Position numbers and translations under genes: made by a program. The notes under the pieces are model-generated. The model was given only the letters and a program-made list of their open reading frames with translations, did not search any database and was not told the DNA's origin. Positions 11,791-21,455 of a stretch of DNA of 64,000 nucleotides are shown in pieces (position 1 is the first letter of the stretch; the number at the start of each line of letters is the position of its first letter). Source of the stretch: Wenxinia marina DSM 24838 (GTDB lineage: Bacteria > Pseudomonadota > Alphaproteobacteria > Rhodobacterales > Rhodobacteraceae); the NCBI RefSeq assembly GCF_000379485.1, contig NZ_KB902277.1, positions 124,001-188,000 of the forward strand, read 5' to 3'.

Positions 11791-11877
11791 AGACCCCGCC
11801 CCGGGCCTGACCCAGGGCCTCGCCGTGGTGACGCACATCGGAGGGGAGGCCCCGGCTCGAGGCCGGGGCGGGTCTTC
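11791..11877. repeat. Palindromic intergenic element with CCCGGGCCTGACCC core, copy 1
   Basis: A near-perfect inverted repeat (arms about 11791-11807 and 11861-11875) with an inner hairpin at about 11850-11869. It lies between convergent cupin and clpX genes, so it could end transcription from both sides. The core CGGGCCTGACC recurs at 15966, 34744 and 60151. Confidence 0.6.
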
Positions 11878-11908
11878 TTCGATCCGACGCGACAGGCCCG
11901 CCCCCCGA

Positions 11909-13183
11909 TCAGCTCGCGGAGGCGGCGGAGCCCTTCTTGCCCTGGCTCTCGGCGTAGATCATGAGCGGGGCGGCGTCCGGGCTCACGGCCTCTTCGTTGA
12001 CCACGACTTCGCTGACGTTCGACAGGCTGGGCAGGTCGAACATCGTGTCGAGGAGGATGTCCTCCATGATCGACCGCAGGCCGCGGGCGCCGGTCTTGCG
12101 CTCGATCGCGCGGCGCGAGATCGCCTTCAGCGCGTCGTCGGTGAAGGTCAGCTTGGCACCCTCGATCTCGAAGAGCCGCTGGTACTGCTTGACCAGCGCG
12201 TTCTTCGGTTCGGTCAGGATGGTGACGAGCGCTTCCTCGTCGAGATCCTCGAGCGTCGCGATGACCGGCAGGCGGCCGACGAACTCGGGGATGAGGCCGA
12301 ACTTCAGCAGATCCTCCGGCTCCAGCTCCTTGAAGATCTCGCCGACGTTCCGGGCCTCGGGGTCGCGCACGTCGGCGCCGAAGCCCATCGCGCTGCCCTT
12401 GCCCCGCTGGGCGATGATCTTGTCGAGGCCGGCGAAGGCGCCGCCGCAGATGAACAGGATGTTCGTCGTGTCCACCTGCAGGAATTCCTGCTGCGGATGC
12501 TTGCGCCCGCCCTGCGGGGGGACGGAAGCCACGGTGCCTTCCATGATCTTGAGCAGCGCCTGCTGCACGCCCTCGCCCGAGACGTCGCGGGTGATCGAGG
12601 GGTTGTCGGACTTGCGGGTGATCTTGTCGACCTCGTCGATGTAGACGATGCCGCGCTGCGCCCGCTCGACGTTGTATTCCGACGCCTGGAGCAGCTTGAG
12701 GATGATGTTCTCGACGTCCTCACCGACATAGCCGGCCTCGGTCAGCGTCGTGGCGTCGGCCATCGTGAACGGCACGTCGAGGATGCGCGCCAGCGTCTGA
12801 GCCAGCAGCGTCTTGCCGCAGCCGGTGGGGCCGATCAGCAGGATGTTGGACTTGGCCAGCTCGATGTCCGCGCTCTTCTGCGCGTGGTTCAGGCGCTTGT
12901 AGTGATTGTGGACCGCCACCGACAGGACGCGCTTGGCGTGCATCTGGCCGATCACGTAGTCGTCCAGCACGTCGCAGATCTCGCGCGGGGCCGGCACGCC
13001 GTCCGAGGATTTCAGGCCGGCGGACTTCGTCTCCTCGCGGATGATGTCCATGCACAGCTCGACGCACTCGTCGCAGATGAACACGGTCGGACCCGCGATC
13101 AGCTTGCGCACTTCGTGCTGCGACTTGCCGCAGAAGCTGCAGTAGAGGGTGTTCTTGCTGTCGCCGCCCGACGTGTTCGCCAT
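11909..13183 (-). CDS. clpX: ATP-dependent Clp protease ATP-binding subunit ClpX
   Basis: 424 residues, standard length. It unfolds tagged proteins and feeds them to ClpP. The N-terminal zinc domain has Cys15, Cys18, Cys37 and Cys40; Walker A is GPTGCGKT at 118-125; Walker B is the [10 protein letters not shown] segment; the substrate pore GYVGED motif is present. Start ATG 13183 (MANTSGG) is chosen because the upstream in-frame extension is Pro/Gly/Arg-rich and unlike ClpX. clpP lies 114 bases upstream on the same strand. Confidence 0.98.
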   Translation of the reverse strand: MANTSGGDSKNTLYCSFCGKSQHEVRKLIAGPTVFICDECVELCMDIIREETKSAGLKSSDGVPAPREICDVLDDYVIGQMHAKRVLSVAVHNHYKRLNHAQKSADIELAKSNILLIGPTGCGKTLLAQTLARILDVPFTMADATTLTEAGYVGEDVENIILKLLQASEYNVERAQRGIVYIDEVDKITRKSDNPSITRDVSGEGVQQALLKIMEGTVASVPPQGGRKHPQQEFLQVDTTNILFICGGAFAGLDKIIAQRGKGSAMGFGADVRDPEARNVGEIFKELEPEDLLKFGLIPEFVGRLPVIATLEDLDEEALVTILTEPKNALVKQYQRLFEIEGAKLTFTDDALKAISRRAIERKTGARGLRSIMEDILLDTMFDLPSLSNVSEVVVNEEAVSPDAAPLMIYAESQGKKGSAASAS

Positions 13184-13297
13184 GTTCAACCTCTGGCTCC
13201 GTGGCCTTTTTCCGCCCCCTCCGGGACTGCCCGTTGGCTCAACGATAGGGCAGCCCGGCGGGGGCCACAACGTGAAATTCGGCGGCGTCCCGAGGCG

Positions 13298-13927
13298 TCA
13301 CTTGGCCTCGTCGGATCCGCCCTCGCGGCTCTCCTGGATGTGGTCGATCAGGCCCCAGGCCTTGGCCTCCTCGGGCGACATGAAGTTGTCGCGCTCCAGC
13401 GCCTTCTCGACGTTCTCGAGACTCTGGCCCGTGTGCTTGACGTAGATCTCGTTCAGCCGCCGCTTCAGCTTCAGCGTCTCCTCGGCGTGGATCATGATGT
13501 CCGTCGCCTGGCCCTGGTAGCCGCCCGAGGGCTGGTGGACCATGATCCGGCTGTTCGGCAGCGAGAACCGCATCCCCGGCGCGCCGGCGGTCAGGAGGAG
13601 CGAGCCCATCGACGCCGCCTGCCCGATGACCAGGGTCGAGACCTTGGGCTTGATGTATTGCATCGTGTCGTAGATCGACAGCCCCGACGTCACCACCCCG
13701 CCCGGGGAGTTGATGTACATCGAGATTTCCTTCTTCGGGTTCTCGGCCTCGAGGTGCAGCAGCTGCGCCACGACGAGCTGGCTCATCCCGTCGTGGACCG
13801 GGCCGTTCACGAACACGATCCGCTCCTTCAGCAGGCGCGAGAAGATGTCGTAGGCGCGCTCGCCCCGGCTGGTCTGCTCGACCACCATCGGGACGAGGTT
13901 CATGTAGGTATCAATCGGGTCGCGCAT
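13298..13927 (-). CDS. clpP: ATP-dependent Clp protease proteolytic subunit ClpP
   Basis: 209 residues. The serine protease triad is readable: Ser106 in GQAASMGS, His131 in [10 protein letters not shown] and Asp180 in LERDNFMS. It forms the tetradecameric chamber served by ClpX and other Clp ATPases. It is the first gene of the clpP-clpX pair. The 167 bases upstream separate it from the divergent arsR-type gene and must hold both promoters. Confidence 0.98.
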   Translation of the reverse strand: MRDPIDTYMNLVPMVVEQTSRGERAYDIFSRLLKERIVFVNGPVHDGMSQLVVAQLLHLEAENPKKEISMYINSPGGVVTSGLSIYDTMQYIKPKVSTLVIGQAASMGSLLLTAGAPGMRFSLPNSRIMVHQPSGGYQGQATDIMIHAEETLKLKRRLNEIYVKHTGQSLENVEKALERDNFMSPEEAKAWGLIDHIQESREGGSDEAK

Positions 13928-14069
13928 GGCGGCGGGCCTTTCAACGGGACGTGTCGTCGCTAGGGGAGAAATCCTTCGGGAGTCTTAGTGACCCGGCGAC
14001 GGGGCTGCAAGGAGGGGCCGGCCGGCGGACCGGCGGCTCCCGGGTTGGTAACCGGATCGTTGACATGAT

Positions 14070-14104
14070 CGTAAGTCATCGCTTACCGTAGGACGTGACT
14101 TACG
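14070..14104. promoter_or_regulatory. Perfect inverted repeat over the arsR-type start codon, probable self-operator
   Basis: CGTAAGTCA (14070-14078) and TGACTTACG (14096-14104) form a perfect 9-bp inverted repeat with a 17-base spacer. The right arm begins inside the GTG start codon at 14095. ArsR-family repressors bind such dyads at their own promoters. The binding protein is inferred. Confidence 0.6.
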
Positions 14105-14424
14105 AAACCGCAATAGCCGCCCTCGCCGATCCCACCCGCCGCTGCATCGTGGAGCGGCTGCGCGGAGGCCCCCTACCCGTCTCGGCCCTCGCCGACGGCC
14201 TGCCGGTCAGCCGCCCGGCGGTGTCTCAGCACCTGCGCGTCCTGTCCGGGGCGGGCCTCCTGCAGGTGACGCCGCACGGCACCCGGCGCTACTATGGCCT
14301 CGCCCCCGGCGGCGTGGACGAGCTGCGCGCCTGGCTGGACGCCATGTGGGACGATGCGCTGGCGGCCTTCGCCGCCGAGGCGCGGCTCGAGGCCCGGCGC
14401 CGCGAGAAGGAGAGACCGAGATGA
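14095..14424 (+). CDS. ArsR-family transcriptional regulator
   Basis: 109 residues from GTG 14095. A winged helix fills residues 1-80: IAALADPTRRCIVERLRGGPLPVSALAD, recognition helix SRPAVSQHLRVLSGAGLL, and wing TPHGTRRYYGLAP. No metal-binding Cys pair of the ArsR/SmtB type is present, so it is probably the metal-independent subgroup that regulates an adjacent SRPBCC gene. Its stop overlaps the SRPBCC start by 4 bases (ATGA). A dyad covers its start codon, suggesting autorepression. Confidence 0.9.
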   Translation: MTYETAIAALADPTRRCIVERLRGGPLPVSALADGLPVSRPAVSQHLRVLSGAGLLQVTPHGTRRYYGLAPGGVDELRAWLDAMWDDALAAFAAEARLEARRREKERPR

Positions 14425-14897
14425 GCGCCCTGCCCGACCTCCGCCCCGACCCGCGGCCCCCCGTGCGCAAGCGCGTCACCGTGCCGCTGCCGCCCCGGGA
14501 CGCGTTCGACCTCTTCACCCGCGGCATCGCCCGCTGGTGGCCGGACAGCCACACCGCCAGCGGCGGGCGCGGCGGCCGTCCCGCCGACCTGACGGTCGAG
14601 CCGCGCGAGGGCGGCCGCATCGTCGAGACCACGCCGGAGGGCCGGCGCGTCACCTGGGCCACGATCACGCGGTGGGAGGAGGGCCGGCGGCTGGAGGCGG
14701 ACTGGCACCTGGGCGAGGACGGACCGACCGAGCTGACGGTGACCTTCTCCGACGACGGCGCGGGCGGCACACGGGTCGATCTCGTCCACGGCGGCTGGCC
14801 GCCGGGCGAGAGCGCCTCTGCGCGGCGCGAGACCTACGACGCCGACTGGACGCTGGTCCTCGGCCGCCTTGCACTCGCCCTGCCGGTCACCGCCTAG
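14421..14897 (+). CDS. SRPBCC (AHSA1/START-like) domain protein
   Basis: 158 residues. The fold is recognised from the START-like pattern VTVPLPPRDAFDLFTRGIARWWP, then EPREGGRIVETTPEGRRVTWATITRWEEGRRLEADWHLGE and a C-terminal YDADWTLVLGRLA helix. Such proteins bind hydrophobic ligands; the partner is unknown. It is translationally coupled to the ArsR regulator, a very common pairing in proteobacteria. The last 4 bases overlap the convergent YihY gene. Confidence 0.85.
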   Translation: MSALPDLRPDPRPPVRKRVTVPLPPRDAFDLFTRGIARWWPDSHTASGGRGGRPADLTVEPREGGRIVETTPEGRRVTWATITRWEEGRRLEADWHLGEDGPTELTVTFSDDGAGGTRVDLVHGGWPPGESASARRETYDADWTLVLGRLALALPVTA

Positions 14898-15796
14898 GAG
14901 CCGAGGGGCGATTCCTGGCTGCCCGGCTCGGGATGCTCCAGCTCCGTCGGCCGGGGTCCCTCGCGCGCCAGCCCCCGCTTCTCGATCGCCACGTTCAGCG
15001 CCGCTCCGAAGAGGATCAGATAGGCGCTGATGTAGAGCCACATCAGCATCGCCGCCGCCGCCCCGATGGAGCCGTAGACCTCGTTGTAGCGGCCGAAGTT
15101 CGACAGGTAGAGCGAGAAGCCAGTCGAGGCGGCCAGCCACAGCACGATCACCACCAGTGCGCCGGGCGTCACCCAGCTCGGCCGCGCCTCGCGCCGGTTG
15201 GGGCCGAAGCGGTAGAGGATCCCGAGGCCCGCCAGCAGCACCATGAAGGCGATCAGCCAGCGTAGAAGCTCCAGCACCGCCGCCGCCCTCCAGGGGAGCG
15301 GGACGTGCGCGATGACGACCGGCGCGACGACCACCATGAGCAAGGCAGTCAGTGCCACGCCGATCAGCGAAAAGGTCATCGTGATCGCGGCGAGGATGTG
15401 CCGCAGCCCTCCGCGCACGGGCCTGTCGTAGACCGAGTTCAGCCCCAGCATCAGCGCGGCCACCCCCGCCCGCGCCGAGAACAGCGCCACCGACAGCGAC
15501 AGGACCGTCGCGAAGGTCAGCGTCTCGGGCCGCGCGGACAGCAGGTTCTCCAGCTGGCTGAACAGCGCGTCGTAGGCGTCGGGCGGGATCAGCTCGCGCA
15601 CCAGTTCCAGCTGGGTCTGGATCACGATGGGGTCGGCGACGAGGCCGAAGATCGCGATGACGGCGGCGAGCGCGGGAAACAGCGCGAACATGGCGAAGAA
15701 CGCGACCCCGGCCGCGATCAGGCCGAGATGGACCCGGTCCGCGACGAACCAGACCTTCAGGAAGGTCGATCCGTAATCCTTCATCCGTGCCAGCAC
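14894..15796 (-). CDS. YihY/BrkB-family inner-membrane protein
   Basis: 300 residues with about six transmembrane helices. Family marks are HLGLIAAGVAFFAMFALFPALAAVI in the first helix, SVYDRPVRGG, and the C-terminal NEVYGSIGAAAAMLMWLYISAYLILFGA. The family was once annotated as ribonuclease BN in error; its actual role is undefined. Two starts are possible (15796 and ATG 15784); the longer is given. The polar C-terminal tail of about 25 residues is not conserved in the family. Confidence 0.88.
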   Translation of the reverse strand: MLARMKDYGSTFLKVWFVADRVHLGLIAAGVAFFAMFALFPALAAVIAIFGLVADPIVIQTQLELVRELIPPDAYDALFSQLENLLSARPETLTFATVLSLSVALFSARAGVAALMLGLNSVYDRPVRGGLRHILAAITMTFSLIGVALTALLMVVVAPVVIAHVPLPWRAAAVLELLRWLIAFMVLLAGLGILYRFGPNRREARPSWVTPGALVVIVLWLAASTGFSLYLSNFGRYNEVYGSIGAAAAMLMWLYISAYLILFGAALNVAIEKRGLAREGPRPTELEHPEPGSQESPLGS

Positions 15797-16097
15797 GCCG
15801 CGCCTCCTCTCAGGTCAGGCGTAGCGCGCGCCGGGCGCGTGTCCAACACCGCGCCGCTGCCCCGGCACGAGCGGAAGCGAGGCGTTGCAAGCGGGCCGAA
15901 GCGGAGACGGTGGCGCCCGCTGGAATGGCCCTGCCGCTTTGCAGGACGGCGGCGCCGCAGAGTCTGCGTCCCGGGCCTGACCCGGGACCTCGCCAAACGG
16001 GTGGCCCGCGTTGCGCGAGCCCCCGGGTCAGGCCCGGGGCGGGTATTCCCGGGATCCGGAAGGTGGGCCAGCAGTCCGCCGCGCCCCGCCGCGCCCC
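15797..16097. other. Gene-free interval holding repeat copy 2
   Basis: 301 bases between the YihY start and the otsA stop. Apart from the dispersed palindromic element at 15966-16043, no gene or clear promoter is seen; the YihY promoter must lie just right of 15796. Confidence 0.5.
15966..16043. repeat. CCCGGGCCTGACCC element, copy 2, two inverted units
   Basis: Two copies of the core face each other: 15967-15989 and 16021-16043. They could pair as one long hairpin with a loop of about 31 bases. This is the most complete copy in the window. Confidence 0.65.
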
Positions 16098-17468
16098 TCA
16101 CGCCGCTGCCGACGCCGCCCTCCCGGTCAGGGCGTCGAGGTAGGTCGCCGTCCACCAGGCGATGTCCGTCTCGCGGATCGTGCGGATCAGCGACAGGTGC
16201 CGGGCGCGACGCTCGTGCTCTGGCATGCTCAGCGCCTGGCGGATCGCCTTGGCGGTCTCGGCGGTGTCGTAGGGGTTCACCATCAGGGCGGCGTCCAGCT
16301 GCTCGGCCGCGCCGGCGAAGTGCGACAGGATCAGCACGCCGGGATCCGCGCCGTCCTGCGCCGCCACGTATTCCTTCGCCACCAGGTTCATCCCGTCCGC
16401 CAGCGGCGTCACCAGCATCGCGTCCGCGCGCCGGTATAGCCCCGCCAGCACGTCCCGCGGCAGGCCGCGTCGGATGTAGCGGATCGGCGTCCAGTCGAGT
16501 TCGGCATGGTTGCCGTTGACCCGGCCGGACAGCGTCTCCAGCTCCTCGCGGATCTCGCGGTAGGCTTCGACGTCCTCGCGGCTGGGCGGCGCGATCTGCA
16601 GGAGCGTCGCCCGCGGCTCGCCGTCCTCGCCCGTCGCGAGGAACTCGCCGAATGCGGAAAAGCGGTTGGGGATGCCCTTGGAATAGTCCAGCCGGTCGAC
16701 GCCGAGGATCAGCTTCTCCTCGTCGGGGATCCGCAGGGTCGCGCCGGCGGGCGGGGCGGCCTCGGCCGCGCGGACGAAGTCGTCCACGTCGATCCCGATC
16801 GGGAACGAGCCGAGCGTGAAGTGCCGGTCGCCCAGCCGCATCTGCCCGCGCAGCAGCATCTCGGCCCCCGACCGGCGGAGCACGTCGATCGCCGCCGCCA
16901 CGTCGCGCCGCGTCTGCAGGCCGACGAGGTCGTAGGCCGCGAGCCAGGACGCGAGATAACGCTGCTCGGGCAGCGCCGGCACGTCGCTGGCGTTGGGGAA
17001 CGGGATGTGCAGGAAGAAGCCGATCCGGTTCTTCACCCCCTCCATCCGCATCGCCTGGGCGAGCGGGATGAAATGGTAGTCCTGCACCCAGACCACGTCA
17101 TCGGGCTGCAGCTCGGCCGCGACCAGCTGCGCCACCTTGCGGTTCACCTCCCAGTAGATGCGCGAGCTCTCGGGATCGAGCGTCATCAGGTCGGCGCGGT
17201 GATGGAAGAGAGGCCACAGCGTCGCGTTGGCGTAGTCGAGGTAGAAGCCCTTGTGCTCGGCCGGGGTGAGGTCGAAGGCGCGGCGCTGATAGGGCTCGTC
17301 GGCGATGGTGGTCAGACCCTCGGCGGGGCTGTCGGTCACCTTGCCCGAATGGCCGACCCACAGCCCGCCGCGCGCCTTCAGCGCATCGTGCAGGGCCACG
17401 ACGAGGCCGCCCGAGGGCGCCGCATCGGTCGGTATCCTGTTCGAGATGACGATCAGCCGGCCGGCCAT
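16098..17468 (-). CDS. otsA: Alpha,alpha-trehalose-phosphate synthase (UDP-forming)
   Basis: 456 residues, GT20 family. It joins UDP-glucose and glucose 6-phosphate to trehalose 6-phosphate. Marks are the N-terminal LIVISNRIP with the glycine region SGGLV, VWVQDYHFIPLA, IGFFLHIPFP and the nucleotide-sugar end DGMNLVAKEYVAA. It is the second gene of otsB-otsA; its start overlaps the otsB end by 16 bases. Trehalose made here would protect against osmotic or desiccation stress. Confidence 0.96.
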   Translation of the reverse strand: MAGRLIVISNRIPTDAAPSGGLVVALHDALKARGGLWVGHSGKVTDSPAEGLTTIADEPYQRRAFDLTPAEHKGFYLDYANATLWPLFHHRADLMTLDPESSRIYWEVNRKVAQLVAAELQPDDVVWVQDYHFIPLAQAMRMEGVKNRIGFFLHIPFPNASDVPALPEQRYLASWLAAYDLVGLQTRRDVAAAIDVLRRSGAEMLLRGQMRLGDRHFTLGSFPIGIDVDDFVRAAEAAPPAGATLRIPDEEKLILGVDRLDYSKGIPNRFSAFGEFLATGEDGEPRATLLQIAPPSREDVEAYREIREELETLSGRVNGNHAELDWTPIRYIRRGLPRDVLAGLYRRADAMLVTPLADGMNLVAKEYVAAQDGADPGVLILSHFAGAAEQLDAALMVNPYDTAETAKAIRQALSMPEHERRARHLSLIRTIRETDIAWWTATYLDALTGRAASAAA

Positions 17469-18244
17469 TCCCTGTTCCCCCCTGTCCAGTGATCCAGCAG
17501 CGCCCGGACGGCGGCCGGATCGGCCAGCCGCAGGGGCGCCGCACTTTCGCCCTCGCCCACCTTGACCGCAACCCCTCCCGCCTCGGCGACCCAGACCAGC
17601 GCCGGCTCGTCCGTCGCGTCGTCGCCGAAGAAGATCGGAATGGTCCCGGCGAAGCGCGGCTCGGACATCAGGTCGGCGATGGCGGCGTCTTTGCCGATGC
17701 CCTCGGGCCGCAGCTCGGCGGCCATCTTGGCCTCGTGAAGCTCGAACCCGTCGTGCAGTTCGGCGAGGCCTGCGACGAAGGCCAGCACCCCTTCGGCCGC
17801 GTCGGGCCGCCTGCGATAGTGGACGACGATCCCGGTCGGCTTGCGCTCCACGATCAGGCCGTCGCGGCCGGCGGCGAAACCCTCGGCGGCTTCGACGATC
17901 TCGGGCAGCGCCGGACTGTCGGCCGCCGGATGACGACGAACGTGACCGTCCTCGCGTCGCTCGGCTCCGTGGCCGCCGATGATCAGGCCGTCAAAGTCGG
18001 GCAGGAACCCGCCCACGTCGGCGACGGCACGACCGCTGACCAGCGCAATCCGCCCACCGGTTGCGTCGGACAGTCGCGCAAGCAGATCCGGCAGGCCGGC
18101 ATCGACGAGGACCCCGTCCGGGGTCTCGGCGATGTCGACGAGCGTGCCGTCGAAGTCGAGGAGCAGGGTCGACGCGCCGAGATCGACATCGGGCATCGCA
18201 GCATCGGGGTCCGCGACGGCGGACGGTGTCGGTCGGGCAGCCAT
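17453..18244 (-). CDS. otsB: Trehalose-phosphatase
   Basis: 263 residues from ATG 18244; an ATG at 18268 would add 8 residues. HAD-superfamily phosphatase: motif I LLLDFDGTLVDIA near residue 31, motif II ALVSGRAVAD, and motif IV FFGDDATDEPAL near residue 205. It removes phosphate from trehalose 6-phosphate. It is the promoter-proximal gene of the otsBA pair. A long in-frame upstream extension to 18559 is open only because of G+C content and is not family-like. Confidence 0.94.
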   Translation of the reverse strand: MAARPTPSAVADPDAAMPDVDLGASTLLLDFDGTLVDIAETPDGVLVDAGLPDLLARLSDATGGRIALVSGRAVADVGGFLPDFDGLIIGGHGAERREDGHVRRHPAADSPALPEIVEAAEGFAAGRDGLIVERKPTGIVVHYRRRPDAAEGVLAFVAGLAELHDGFELHEAKMAAELRPEGIGKDAAIADLMSEPRFAGTIPIFFGDDATDEPALVWVAEAGGVAVKVGEGESAAPLRLADPAAVRALLDHWTGGNREWPAG

Positions 18245-18626
18245 GTGTGGTTCGGATCGTTCCGCCATTTGGGCAGCGGAACAACGCGCAGGCCATGCTG
18301 GCGTTCCGCCGCAGCGCCCATTTGTACGCCGGCCGACCGATCCGGAGGCACCCCTGCTCATCGGGCGGGCATTCGATCTCTCGCGGCTCATGCCTTCCGG
18401 GCGGTCGCGTGTGGCTTGGAAAATCCGCTCGCCGAAGTCACGGGTTCGGTGCACCGGCCTGTGCTCCCCCGCCACGGCGGTCGGCAGGGGGCAGCCTCGG
18501 GGAGGTCGGGGTGTGCACCCCTCGGTCCGCCACCTCACGGGACCACCGTTAGCGGTCACAAGGTTGTGCGCCGTCGCAGGCTCGGGCTAGGCAGGCCGCG
18601 ACGCTCATCCCCCGAAGGACCGACGA
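18245..18626. other. Divergent intergenic region between otsB and glpX
   Basis: 382 bases. It contains several short G+C-rich dyads, for example the near-palindrome around GGGGTGTGCACCCC at about 18508-18521, but no match I recognise to a riboswitch or a structured RNA. Promoters for otsBA (leftward) and glpX (rightward) must lie here; none is convincing by eye. Confidence 0.4.
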
Positions 18627-19592
18627 ATGGCCGACGCCCCTGAATTCATGGACCGCATGCTCTCTCTCGGGCTCGCCCGGGTGTCGGAGGCGGCGGCCAT
18701 CGCCTGCGCCGACCTGATCGGCCGCGGCGACGAGAAGCGTGCCGACCAGGCCGCCGTCAACGCGATGCGCAACCAGCTGAACATGCTGGACATCAGGGGC
18801 ACCGTTGTCATCGGCGAGGGCGAGCGGGACGAGGCGCCGATGCTGTATATCGGCGAGGAGGTCGGCACCGGGTCGGGGCCGGAGGTGGACATCGCGCTCG
18901 ACCCGCTGGAGGGGACGACGCTGACCGCCAAGGACATGCCGAACGCGCTGACCGTGATCGCGATGGCGCCGCGGCACACGCTGCTCCACGCGCCCGACGT
19001 CTACATGGACAAGCTCGCCATCGGCCCCGGCTTCCGCCGCGGGGTCGTCACCCTGGACATGGCCCCGGCCGAGCGGGTGTCGGCGCTTGCCGCCGCCAAG
19101 GGCTGCTCGATCACCGACATCACCGTCTGCGTGCTGGAGCGGCCGCGCCACGAGGAGATGATCGCCGAGATCCGCTCCACCGGCGCGGCGATCCGGCTGA
19201 TCACCGACGGCGACGTGGCCGGCGTCATGCACTGCGCCGAGCCGCAGAAGACGGGAATCGACATGTACATGGGCTCCGGCGGGGCGCCCGAGGGGGTGCT
19301 GGCCGCGGCGGCGCTGAAATGCATGGGCGGACAGATGTTCGGCAAGCTGCTGTTCCGCAACGACGACGAGCGGGGCCGCGCGAAGAAGGCCGGCATCACC
19401 AACCTCGACCGGGTCTACACCCGCGACGATCTGGTGACCGGCGACGTGATCTTCGCGGCGACCGGGGTGACGGACGGGAGCCTCGTCCCCGGCATCCGGC
19501 GCGAGCCGGGCTACGTGACTGCCGAGACGATCCTGATGCGCTCCAAGAGCGGCAGCATCCGGCGGATGACCTACCGCAATCCCGTCAAGTGA
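18627..19592 (+). CDS. glpX: Class II fructose-1,6-bisphosphatase
   Basis: 321 residues. GlpX-type signatures are GEGERDEAPML near residue 70, the metal-binding DPLEGTTL near 92, and MYMGSGGAPEGVLAAAALKCMGGQ (residues about 213-236). It hydrolyses fructose 1,6-bisphosphate in gluconeogenesis. In Rhodobacterales it commonly precedes recJ, as here (90-base gap). A small GGCCGG/CCGGCC hairpin at 19601-19615 follows its stop. Confidence 0.96.
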   Translation: MADAPEFMDRMLSLGLARVSEAAAIACADLIGRGDEKRADQAAVNAMRNQLNMLDIRGTVVIGEGERDEAPMLYIGEEVGTGSGPEVDIALDPLEGTTLTAKDMPNALTVIAMAPRHTLLHAPDVYMDKLAIGPGFRRGVVTLDMAPAERVSALAAAKGCSITDITVCVLERPRHEEMIAEIRSTGAAIRLITDGDVAGVMHCAEPQKTGIDMYMGSGGAPEGVLAAAALKCMGGQMFGKLLFRNDDERGRAKKAGITNLDRVYTRDDLVTGDVIFAATGVTDGSLVPGIRREPGYVTAETILMRSKSGSIRRMTYRNPVK

Positions 19593-19682
19593 CCGCGCGT
19601 GGCCGGCGTCCGGCCGCGTATGTGTGTGACATGCGAAGGCATGGGTGTGGCGAATCCGGGCGGCGACATCTAGTGTAGCGTC

Positions 19683-21455
19683 ATGGATGGCACACTCGAT
19701 ATCGCGGTGCCGGCGTTCCTGAACGTCAGCGCCTCCGCCTCCGGCCGGCGCTGGGTCGGGCCGAGCGCCGACGAGGACCGGCTGGCCGAGGCGATGGTGC
19801 AGGCGACCCGCCTGCCCCGCGTCCTGTGCGGCCTGCTGGTCCGGCGCGGCGTGGAGGCGGGCGCGGCGGCGGCGTTCCTCAAGCCGCTGGTGAAGGACCT
19901 GTTGCCCGACCCGCTGACGCTGCGCGACATGGACAGGGCCGCGGCGCGGTTCCTGCAGGCGGTGCGCCGGGGCGAGCGGATCGCCGTTTTCGCCGACTAC
20001 GACGTGGACGGCGGCGCTTCGGCGGCGCTGGTCCTGTCGTGGCTGCGGGCGATGGGCCGCGAGGCGACGCTCTACGTGCCCGACCGCATCGACGAGGGGT
20101 ACGGGCCGAACGACGTCGCGATGGCCGGTCTCGCGGCGCAGCACGACCTGATCGTCTGCGTCGATTGCGGGACGCTCAGCCACGGGCCGATCGCGGCGGC
20201 GAGGGGTGCCGACGTGATCGTCCTCGACCACCATCTCGGGGCCGAGACGCTGCCCGATGCGGTGGCGGTCGTGAACCCGAACCGGCAGGACGAGGACGGC
20301 GCGCTCGGCCATCTCTGCGCGGCGACGGTCGTGTTCCTGATGCTGGTGGAGGTGAACCGGCGCCTGCGGGCGGACGGAGAACGCGGGTCGGACCTGATGG
20401 CGATGCTCGACCTCGTCGCGCTGGCGACCGTGGCGGACGTCGCGCCCCTGATCGGCGTGAACCGCGCGCTGGTGCGCAGCGGCCTTTCCGTGATGGCGCA
20501 GCGGCAGCGGCCGGGCCTGCGCGCCCTCGCCGACATCGCGGGCGTCGACACGATGCCCACCGCCTATCACCTCGGCTACCTCCTCGGCCCGCGGGTCAAT
20601 GCCGGCGGGCGGATCGGCATGGCCAACCTCGGCGCGCGGCTCCTGTCCACCGACGATCCCCACGAGGCGGCGGCGCTGGCCGAGCGGCTGGACAAGCTGA
20701 ACGCCGAGCGGCGCGAGATCGAGGCGCAGGTCAAGGAGGCCGCGCTGGTGCAGGCCGAGGCGCGGGGGACCTCCGGTCCGCTCGTCTGGGCGGCGGGCGA
20801 GGGCTGGCATCCCGGCGTCGTCGGCATCGTCGCGGCGCGGCTGAAGGAGGCGACGAACCGACCGGCCGTCGTGATCGGGCTGGAGGACGGGATCGGCAAG
20901 GGCTCCGCCCGGTCGGTCGCGGGCGTCGACCTCGGCGCCGCGATCCAGCGGCTGGCCGCGGAAGGGCTGCTGCTGAAGGGCGGCGGACACCGGATGGCGG
21001 CGGGGCTGACCGTCGAGGAAGGGAAGATCGAGGCGGCGATGGCGCGGCTGGGCGAGCTGCTGGCGCGGCAGGGCGCGGGGCGAGGCGGTCCGGCGGACCT
21101 GACGCTGGACGGGCTGCTGATGCCTGGCGCCGCGACGGTGGAACTGGTCGAGCAGGTCGAGGCGGCGGGCCCCTTCGGTGCCTCCGCCCCGTCTCCACGA
21201 TTCGCTCTGGCCGACTGCCGCGTTCTGCAGACCCGCGAGGTCGGGACCGGGCACCTGAAGGTGACGGTCGGCGACGGCCTCGGCGCGCGGCTGGACGGCA
21301 TCGCCTTCGGCGCAGTCGGCACGGCGTTGGGGACGGCTCTGGCGGGCCACGGCGGGCGCCGGTTCCACGTCGCCGGGCGGCTGGAAGTCAACGTCTGGCA
21401 GGGCCGCAAGTCGGCGCAGCTGAAGCTGGAGGACGCCGCCCCGGCGGGCGGATGA
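19683..21455 (+). CDS. recJ: Single-stranded-DNA-specific exonuclease RecJ
   Basis: 590 residues. It degrades single-stranded DNA 5' to 3' in recombination and mismatch repair. DHH-family motifs are visible: ADYDVDGGASAAL near residue 105, CVDCG, and the LDHHLG motif near 182; the DHHA1 domain carries KGGGHRMAAGLTVE near 435. The C-terminal OB-like region is complete. The stop overlaps the next start (ATGA). Confidence 0.95.
   Translation: MDGTLDIAVPAFLNVSASASGRRWVGPSADEDRLAEAMVQATRLPRVLCGLLVRRGVEAGAAAAFLKPLVKDLLPDPLTLRDMDRAAARFLQAVRRGERIAVFADYDVDGGASAALVLSWLRAMGREATLYVPDRIDEGYGPNDVAMAGLAAQHDLIVCVDCGTLSHGPIAAARGADVIVLDHHLGAETLPDAVAVVNPNRQDEDGALGHLCAATVVFLMLVEVNRRLRADGERGSDLMAMLDLVALATVADVAPLIGVNRALVRSGLSVMAQRQRPGLRALADIAGVDTMPTAYHLGYLLGPRVNAGGRIGMANLGARLLSTDDPHEAAALAERLDKLNAERREIEAQVKEAALVQAEARGTSGPLVWAAGEGWHPGVVGIVAARLKEATNRPAVVIGLEDGIGKGSARSVAGVDLGAAIQRLAAEGLLLKGGGHRMAAGLTVEEGKIEAAMARLGELLARQGAGRGGPADLTLDGLLMPGAATVELVEQVEAAGPFGASAPSPRFALADCRVLQTREVGTGHLKVTVGDGLGARLDGIAFGAVGTALGTALAGHGGRRFHVAGRLEVNVWQGRKSAQLKLEDAAPAGG

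Noticed and set aside
17453-18559. Longer otsB with 105 extra N-terminal codons
   Set aside because: The extension is Arg/Pro-rich and unlike trehalose phosphatases; ATG 18244 gives the family length.
18245-18626. Possible riboswitch or small structured RNA in the otsB/glpX region
   Set aside because: Several G+C dyads but no match I can recognise to SRP RNA, RNase P RNA, 6S RNA, glycine, TPP or cobalamin motifs.
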